A stretch of DNA of 18,270 nt from CANHEE01 sp043777755 (GTDB taxonomy: Bacteria; Bacteroidota; Bacteroidia; Chitinophagales; Saprospiraceae): the NCBI GenBank assembly GCA_043777755.1, contig JAYWHK010000300.1, positions 1 to 18,270 on the forward strand. Direction: 5' to 3'. Below the pieces are notes generated by a model. The model worked only from the letters and a program-made list of their open reading frames with translations. It had not been told where the DNA came from and did no database searches. The position numbers and the translations under genes are program-made. Positions 13,356-18,270 of this stretch are shown one piece after another. Position 1 is the stretch's first letter. The number at the start of each line of letters is the position of its first letter.

Positions 13356-13407
13356 AGTATTAAGTATTTCTGTCGTAGCGCAATTAACAACAGAAATACT
13401 TAATACT
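13356..13407. terminator. Long hairpin between convergent genes (bidirectional terminator)
   Basis: AGTATTAAGTATTTCTGT (13356-13373) is perfectly repeated in inverse at 13390-13407, giving an 18-bp stem around a 16-base loop. It sits in the 127-base gap between argS (+) and the M15 gene (-), where a shared terminator is expected. The stem is AT-rich and no long T run follows, so termination is likely but unproven. Confidence 0.6.
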
Positions 13408-13452
13408 TTGATTAAATTTTACGTCTTTAAACCAACAATTCCGTTTTTCAAG

Positions 13453-14298
13453 TTACTCAAAACAGTTAGGATTAATTCCCAAAACGTAATTTTTTACAAT
13501 ATCAATGTCAGGTGCAGTTTCAGAACCTGCAAAACCACCAACGACCATTTCGCTGCTCATTTTTGCCTTAGCCGCTGCCGTAAAACCAGCTGAAAGAGGT
13601 GCATAAGACCAATGCCATTTCTCTTCATTGTAGCCTGTACGCCCATTTTTTTTATCAGAATAAGGCTGACAAAAGCCATAAGTTGCCGCATTTTCTTGCA
13701 ACCAAGCGTAGATTTGCTTTCCCTGTCCATGCGAAAAATAATCATCTGAAAGATAATTCAAATCCAAATCTGTTCCCCAATGATGACGAGAAGAGCCTGG
13801 CATAGCACTGTAGTTCAAGATTTTTAAAGCCCTTTTTTTAGAATCTTTGATGGATTTTGCAGCATTTGTACCATCTTCGATTTTGATTCGACCCAACCAT
13901 TTATCTTCCCAGATTTTTTTCTGACGGTCAAAATTTCTTGTCGCAGAAAGGATTTTTAATTGAATTTTGTCCTTTGCGGCAGCTTCTGCCATTTTCTCAA
14001 AGGCTTCGTACGTTTCTTTTCGCAAATAGGCTTCTTTTTTATCTGTATATCGGGCTGCAATTCTTACAAAATCGGGATGTTTGGCAGGGTCAAATTTACC
14101 CATCAAGTACGCCACGGAAGTACTATCCCGAATGTTTTCATCTTTGAGTTCTTGCGCTGTTTTTTCTTTTTTCTTTGCCATTTTTGGCGTATTTTCAGCA
14201 TCTGAATTTTTGTCCTCAGACGATTTGTTAGATGCCCATACACAGCCCAACAAAGACATGACCACCAAGGTCAATAGAATATCTTGTTTTTTTAACAT
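13453..14298 (-). CDS. M15/VanY-like D,D-carboxypeptidase lipoprotein
   Basis: The 281-residue product begins with a lipoprotein signal (MLKKQDILLTLVVMSLLGC, lipid Cys19), then a K/E/D-rich linker (about 25-60). The peptidase M15B domain has the first zinc motif SSRHHWGTDLD (169-179; His172 and Asp179) and the second as EKWHWSY (226-232; His229). SATRNFDRQKKIW (118-130) is the typical core preceding it. VanY-type enzymes remove the C-terminal D-Ala from peptidoglycan stem peptides. The lipid anchor would place it in the periplasm or on the outer membrane. I chose ATG at 14298 because a further upstream in-frame ATG (14376) would bury the lipobox and fall before the promoter-like box. It lies downstream of the DUF5916 gene but behind its terminator, so it is probably separately transcribed. 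Confidence 0.88.
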   Translation of the reverse strand: MLKKQDILLTLVVMSLLGCVWASNKSSEDKNSDAENTPKMAKKKEKTAQELKDENIRDSTSVAYLMGKFDPAKHPDFVRIAARYTDKKEAYLRKETYEAFEKMAEAAAKDKIQLKILSATRNFDRQKKIWEDKWLGRIKIEDGTNAAKSIKDSKKRALKILNYSAMPGSSRHHWGTDLDLNYLSDDYFSHGQGKQIYAWLQENAATYGFCQPYSDKKNGRTGYNEEKWHWSYAPLSAGFTAAAKAKMSSEMVVGGFAGSETAPDIDIVKNYVLGINPNCFE

Positions 14299-14313
14299 AA
14301 ATAAAAAATTTTG

Positions 14314-14321
14314 CAAAGGTA
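14314..14321 (-). promoter_or_regulatory. Consensus -7 box for the M15 gene
   Basis: On the - strand TACCTTTG matches TAnnTTTG perfectly and is followed by C, as is common. It ends about 15 bases before the M15 start, so the leader would be very short. Its first base overlaps the T run of the terminator of the upstream gene. Confidence 0.5.
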
Positions 14322-14360
14322 AAAAAAATCCCAAACTTTTGTAGAAACAAAAATTTGGGA
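14321..14360 (-). terminator. Intrinsic terminator of the DUF5916 gene
   Basis: On the - strand a 14-bp stem with one mismatch (14347-14360 with 14329-14342) encloses a four-base loop and runs into T8. It lies 24 bases after the DUF5916 stop codon. The stem core is CCCAAA/TTTGGG. Confidence 0.85.
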
Positions 14361-14384
14361 CAATCAAAACATTCACTAAAAAAA

Positions 14385-16907
14385 TTATTTATTTAACTTC
14401 CTCTTTATTTCGTTGTAATCTAAAAAATACAACATCTTGATATTCAAGCTATTGGTTTGCGGCATTCCAATCAAACGTCCTGTATTTCCAAAATAATTAT
14501 ATTGCAATAATTCTTGATTTTCATTGTAAATCGCATTTTTCCAAGTAATGAACAAGTCACTGCCAGGTGCAAATCGCCAAGTAAAAACACAGTCAATATT
14601 GAAAAAATTAGCATTAATATTGTGCAAATTTTTACCATCTTTATCCAATCCGCTGTATGAAGTTTCCAACATTGAACCATCTTTTTTATTCAACAACATA
14701 AAATCTTCATATTTGACTTGTTGCCAATAGTGGCGCAAACGAAATACCAAATTTGCTTTATTGTTAAAAGTATAAGTCGCATTTAAGCTATTGTCAAAAC
14801 CATTCACATTTCTTTTTCCAAAGACAATATCGTCTGTTTTCACCCAATTGGCATCAGCCGCAGCATCTCTCACTCCTGTGTAACCTCTGTCATTTCGGCT
14901 TGTTTCTTTGCTAATTTCAACACCAAATCTAAGTTTTTTACTTACCTGATACGTTGTCCCAGCATAAGTATTGTTATTGAAACGTCCATCTTTTCCATAA
15001 ACCCTACTCCAAGTACTGGCGTAAAATCTTAATTTCTTACGGCGGTCACTGTTGTACCAAATATTGCTTTGAATATAGCCAGGGTTCCTAAAATACGTCT
15101 TGAAATCATACGTTCTTGGTTCAAAATAATCATTAAAACCCAACAAATTGAAATTAAAATTGATGCCCATATTGTTGAAATTCTTAGTATTTCCTCCGAT
15201 ATTTAAGCCAATACCAGCACTATTAAAAGCGTTACGTTCCTGTAAAGTCGTGTACCAAGACCAAAGATTTATCCAATAGTTGTTCCATTTTCCAACAGGG
15301 TCAAATTGATTATAACCACCCCAAACGTTGTAATTGCGCTCGTTGTAATTGGTTTGATAACCCAAATCGTTCTGATTGTAGCTATTGCTAATTTCAGAAT
15401 AGCTTGCGCCCCAAGTTTTTTTACCACTGATTTTATTGACATCAATGTTCATTTTATGCCCTAAAGCTACCGTATCTTCTTGGTAAATTTGGCTCAAAGC
15501 GTAATTTCCAGTCAAAGAATAAGAATTTTTTTTATTTTTCAAATTCCAATTTAATCCCGTCACGTTGGCATCGTAAGTACTTCCTGTGCGCATTACATTT
15601 GTATTAATGAGCGCAATTGAAGAGTTGTATTTCAAGTTTTGGTCAATTACCAAAATATTTTTATTGGTCAAAGGCGATGTTTCGATTAAACGCTCTGATT
15701 TGTTTTCAACATTTGCCAAAGTAGCAAAAGTCGCCCCTTCAACAGCATTTAAAAAACCAATTCCAGTACCACCATTTGTCCGACCTGAGATTTTGGTTGT
15801 ATTGTACAACTGTGTTTTATTAGGATTTTCAATAATTTCTTCGTCTGTATTTACTTGGTTGTAAGCACGATAACGATTAATCGGACGACCACCAATCCGA
15901 CGAGAATAAAACAAACCTCCTTTGTTAAAAAGCTCTGTTCCTTCCATAAAAAATGGGCGAAACTCATCAAAACGAACCTCAAAAGCGGAAAGATTCACGA
16001 CTTGATTGTCAGAACGAACTTGTCCAAAATCTGGAATTATCGTTGCATCTAAGGTAAAAGCATCATTCAAACCGTATTTCAAATCCATTCCAGCATTAAA
16101 TGAGCGACCCGTAGAAGTTTTAGGTGTTCCATTTTTATCATAATAAACTTCCCCTAATCCTGCTAAAAAAGGCGATGCTTGCAGACGAATTGGTGCTTTT
16201 ATATTTTTTATACCTTTCAAAATTCCTGATTGACGAATTGTACCACTTTCTTCCGCCTTGATGGGATTCCAACAATCGCCTTCACCTTTACGGAAAATAC
16301 GTCGGCTAAAATTCACGTGCCAATCCTGTATTTCTTTTTTAGGAAAACGCAATGCAGAATAAGGGATTTCCATCTCGACCACCCAACCATCAGGCATCAT
16401 TTTTACAGAACTTTTCCATACGGTGTCCCAGTTTTGGTCAACACCATCATTATCTCCATTGTTACCACTGGCGTTGGCAATAGCATACTTTGTATCAAGT
16501 TGCACATTGGAAGCTGTCACACCAAATTCAAGTCCATTTTGACCATCCATATAAGTGTCAAAAAGCACGTAAAAACAATCGGCATTGTTGTTGTTATCAC
16601 GCTGCGTCAATGCTTTTGCAATGCTATCAGGTTGATTGTCATATAGATACGCACCAATATAAACCGCATAATCATCGTATATTACTTTTACTTCGGTACG
16701 TTGTGTTGCTGTTTTCCCTGGTGTGGGCCAGCGAAAAACAAAATCTTTAGCAACAGGAGCTGTCGCCCATGAGCTTTCACTCAGCAAGCCGTCCACCGTC
16801 ATTTTTTCACTGATGCGTTGGGCTTCTAATGTTTTTTTGACCAAATCTTGTGCATAAGACAGCGTCGAAAAGGCAATGAATAGGTAAATAATAGCTTGAC
16901 GTTTCAT
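14385..16907 (-). CDS. DUF5916/CBM9-like outer-membrane protein
   Basis: The 840-residue product has a signal peptide (MKRQAIIYLFIAFSTLSYAQ, cut after Ala19 or Gln20). Next is a carbohydrate-binding-family-9-like domain (about 28-225) with the typical starts VDGLLSESSWATAP, VKVIYDDYAVYIGAYLYD and LEFGVTASNVQLD. After that, SGILKGIKNIKAPIRLQASPF opens the DUF5916 region. This ends in a long C-terminal section of alternating hydrophobic/aromatic strands that reads as an outer-membrane beta-barrel, closing with a strand before KRKLNK. Proteins of this layout are frequent in Bacteroidota, are annotated as carbohydrate-binding or membrane proteins, and lack a proven substrate. No catalytic motif, SusC/D neighbour or TonB plug was seen. 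ATG 16907 opens the signal peptide. It has its own terminator and lies 254 bases downstream of the GSCFA gene. Confidence 0.85.
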   Translation of the reverse strand: MKRQAIIYLFIAFSTLSYAQDLVKKTLEAQRISEKMTVDGLLSESSWATAPVAKDFVFRWPTPGKTATQRTEVKVIYDDYAVYIGAYLYDNQPDSIAKALTQRDNNNNADCFYVLFDTYMDGQNGLEFGVTASNVQLDTKYAIANASGNNGDNDGVDQNWDTVWKSSVKMMPDGWVVEMEIPYSALRFPKKEIQDWHVNFSRRIFRKGEGDCWNPIKAEESGTIRQSGILKGIKNIKAPIRLQASPFLAGLGEVYYDKNGTPKTSTGRSFNAGMDLKYGLNDAFTLDATIIPDFGQVRSDNQVVNLSAFEVRFDEFRPFFMEGTELFNKGGLFYSRRIGGRPINRYRAYNQVNTDEEIIENPNKTQLYNTTKISGRTNGGTGIGFLNAVEGATFATLANVENKSERLIETSPLTNKNILVIDQNLKYNSSIALINTNVMRTGSTYDANVTGLNWNLKNKKNSYSLTGNYALSQIYQEDTVALGHKMNIDVNKISGKKTWGASYSEISNSYNQNDLGYQTNYNERNYNVWGGYNQFDPVGKWNNYWINLWSWYTTLQERNAFNSAGIGLNIGGNTKNFNNMGINFNFNLLGFNDYFEPRTYDFKTYFRNPGYIQSNIWYNSDRRKKLRFYASTWSRVYGKDGRFNNNTYAGTTYQVSKKLRFGVEISKETSRNDRGYTGVRDAAADANWVKTDDIVFGKRNVNGFDNSLNATYTFNNKANLVFRLRHYWQQVKYEDFMLLNKKDGSMLETSYSGLDKDGKNLHNINANFFNIDCVFTWRFAPGSDLFITWKNAIYNENQELLQYNYFGNTGRLIGMPQTNSLNIKMLYFLDYNEIKRKLNK

Positions 16908-16960
16908 CGTAATCCTTGTTTTAATAATTGAAAAATGAGTAAATTATATCGGGAGAGATA

Positions 16961-16987
16961 CAACCTTGGCGGTAAGGTTGCTTTTTT
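16961..16987 (+). terminator. Terminator-like hairpin read on the opposite strand
   Basis: On the + strand CAACCTT (16961-16967) and AAGGTTG (16974-16980) pair around GGCGGT and run into CTTTTTT (16981-16987). This faces against both flanking - strand genes and lies about 54 bases upstream of the DUF5916 start, so any + strand transcript it stops would be antisense to that gene. On the - strand it would fold as a leader hairpin. Confidence 0.5.
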
Positions 16988-17132
16988 AAACTCAAAAATG
17001 CTATAAAAAAATCTACCTTACCATTTATTTCGATGAAATGGTAAAAATGGGCGACGAAATTTTTCGTAGGTGTTTTTTATCAAAAATATATGGAGTGAAA
17101 AGGCACGCTTTTAACCATATTTGGTCAGTGCT

Positions 17133-17166
17133 CGTAGTGCGAGAAAAGGCGTGTCTTTTCTCTACG
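17133..17166 (-). terminator. Hairpin overlapping the GSCFA stop codon
   Basis: GAGAAAAG (17141-17148) and CTTTTCTC (17155-17162) form a perfect 8-bp stem around GCGTGT. A short CGTA/TACG outer pair frames it. It includes part of the GSCFA stop codon. A further imperfect copy of one arm (about 17097-17112) can pair with it, giving a larger alternative fold. No strong T run follows, so its role as terminator is uncertain. Confidence 0.4.
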
Positions 17167-18136
17167 TGAAACATTTTTTTTCCTTTGAAAAATCCAAATA
17201 AGGATATTCTTGTTCCAAACGAGCAATTTCCTGTTTTTGATGTTGAATAAATTTCTGATATTCAAGTGAGGTCGGATGAAAAGGTCGGTGTCGAGCAGCA
17301 CTAACAATCTGACCGATAGGCTTTAAAAGTGCTAAGGTTTCTTTTGAAAAAAAAGTAGATTGGAATTTTTCCCAAATATAATCCACGGCTTGTTGTGTTG
17401 GGTGAATCATATCTGATTCATAAAAACGATAATCTCTCAAATCGTCTAAAAGTAATTCATACGCTGGGAAATAATGTATAAAGTCATTTGTTTTTTGCAA
17501 TTCGTCTATTGCCAAAAGCAGTGTAGCTTTGCTGCGTTGGTTTTCTAAAAAGCCATCTTTCAAATGTCTTATTGGACTAACAGTCAAAATCACTTCTAAA
17601 TGTGGATAACTTTTCTTCAATTCTTTTAAAGAAAAATTCAACTTATCCACAATTTCGTTGATTCCTAACCGCTGTTTTTCAAAGGCTTGTTGTGGTACTT
17701 TATGGCAATTGGCGACAATTCTATTTGTTTTTTTATGAAAAAAAACATTTGCCGTACCCAAGGTTAGAATTAAAACATTTGTTTTTTTTAAGAAAAATCT
17801 TGCATTTTCAAGCGAAATATTGATTTTATCAAGCGTTTCGGCTGCGTTGAGCTGCGAAAAATGTCCATGGTGCATAAAGCTGTGCCAGAGTTCTCCTTGC
17901 TGAAAAATAGCTTCTTTTGTAAAAATATTTTCACACAACAAAAAATCAATTTGCTCCGCCATCGAAATAGGATTATACACAATACCAAACGGATTGACAA
18001 ATGTGGAAAACTTCGCATCTGACAAACGTTGCGCAATGTGTTCTGCAAAGCAAGAACCTATACAAAAGGTACTTTTGTGGTGGTTCAAATCAATTCGGGC
18101 AACATCAAGGTTTAATTCTGTACGAAAATTTGTCAT
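17162..18136 (-). CDS. GSCFA-family SGNH-hydrolase-like protein
   Basis: The 324-residue product matches the GSCFA domain, named after its conserved start CIGSCFAEHIAQRL (25-38). The SGNH-hydrolase blocks can be followed: nucleophile-like Ser28 in GSCF; the segment VLILTLGTANVF (121-132); ILTVSPIRHLKDG (183-195); and the Asp-x-x-His pair in ESDMIHPT (240-247, Asp242, His245). SGNH enzymes hydrolyse ester or acyl bonds; the true substrate of GSCFA proteins is unknown. There is no signal peptide, so it should act in the cytosol. I chose ATG 18136 since family members start a few residues before an FRTEL-like segment; an upstream in-frame ATG (18187) would add 17 residues and run into the palindromic repeat. 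It is transcribed away from that repeat and shares strand with the DUF5916 gene. Confidence 0.88.
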   Translation of the reverse strand: MTNFRTELNLDVARIDLNHHKSTFCIGSCFAEHIAQRLSDAKFSTFVNPFGIVYNPISMAEQIDFLLCENIFTKEAIFQQGELWHSFMHHGHFSQLNAAETLDKINISLENARFFLKKTNVLILTLGTANVFFHKKTNRIVANCHKVPQQAFEKQRLGINEIVDKLNFSLKELKKSYPHLEVILTVSPIRHLKDGFLENQRSKATLLLAIDELQKTNDFIHYFPAYELLLDDLRDYRFYESDMIHPTQQAVDYIWEKFQSTFFSKETLALLKPIGQIVSAARHRPFHPTSLEYQKFIQHQKQEIARLEQEYPYLDFSKEKKCFT

Positions 18137-18149
18137 AAGTATTGGGGCT

Positions 18150-18262
18150 AAATTAATTAGTATTATTTTTTTCAGTCGATTGCTCAAAAAATCATAAATA
18201 ACTTCCTTATAGTCAGTTATTTATAACTTTTTTCTCAACGACAAAATAATACTAATTAATTT
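18150..18262. repeat. 113-base nested palindrome with 20-bp perfect outer arms (MITE-like)
   Basis: The outer arms (18150-18169 and 18243-18262) are perfect 20-bp inverted repeats with the core AATTAGTATTATTTT. Inside them, A6/T6 blocks and the perfect 9-bp pair ATAAATAAC (18194-18202) and GTTATTTAT (18216-18224) continue the symmetry imperfectly around a 13-base loop. The whole could fold as one long hairpin. No target-site duplication is evident. It begins 13 bases upstream of the GSCFA start. Confidence 0.75.
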
Positions 18263-18270
18263 TGAACGCC

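Noticed and set aside
14548..16750. Several + strand open frames of 60-138 codons
   Set aside because: They are antisense to the DUF5916 gene, overlap its clear domains and have no start signals or motifs.

Overview
The window looks like a chromosomal segment of a Bacteroidota bacterium, probably of the Cytophagales/Flavobacteriia type. Evidence for this: the DNA is AT-rich; start codons mostly lack Shine-Dalgarno sequences; several promoter-like sites fit the Bacteroidota -7 box TAnnTTTG; and the gene content (two-component-regulator propeller kinase, GSCFA protein, DUF5916/CBM9-like outer-membrane protein, CrtZ hydroxylase) is typical of that phylum. No rRNA, tRNA, transposase, CRISPR array or phage gene was seen.

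Region 1 (about 275-4370, + strand) is a compact membrane-centred cluster of five genes. They encode a TM2-domain/TPR protein, a coiled-coil cytosolic protein, a 69-residue two-TM protein, a PspA/IM30-like protein with a two-TM anchor, and a membrane-tethered ASKHA protein of the Ppx/GppA type. It ends at a near-perfect intrinsic terminator. This is the best candidate here for an undescribed system. Related short palindromes sit between its last genes. Region 2 (4371-5002) has no gene but holds a 29-bp hairpin, promoter-like boxes and an operator-like palindrome. It leads into region 3 (5003-7936), a large periplasmic-sensor histidine kinase with no response regulator beside it.

Region 4 (7937-8405) is repeat-rich and has no gene. 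Region 5 (8406-9531) has a CrtZ-type carotenoid hydroxylase overlapping a short TatD-like hydrolase. Region 6 (9576-13407) runs from a consensus -7 box through an ABC/OLD-like ATPase and a TOPRIM-like protein (ATGA overlap) into argS 13 bases later. The ATPase-TOPRIM pair resembles two-gene anti-phage systems. A long hairpin ends this block where the strands converge.

Region 7 (13453-18262, - strand) carries an M15/VanY-like lipoprotein peptidase, a DUF5916/CBM9-like outer-membrane protein with its own terminator, and a GSCFA-family SGNH-like protein. Upstream of the last lies a 113-base nested palindrome with perfect 20-bp outer arms.

Functions were assigned by reading motifs by eye. No database search or structure prediction was run.
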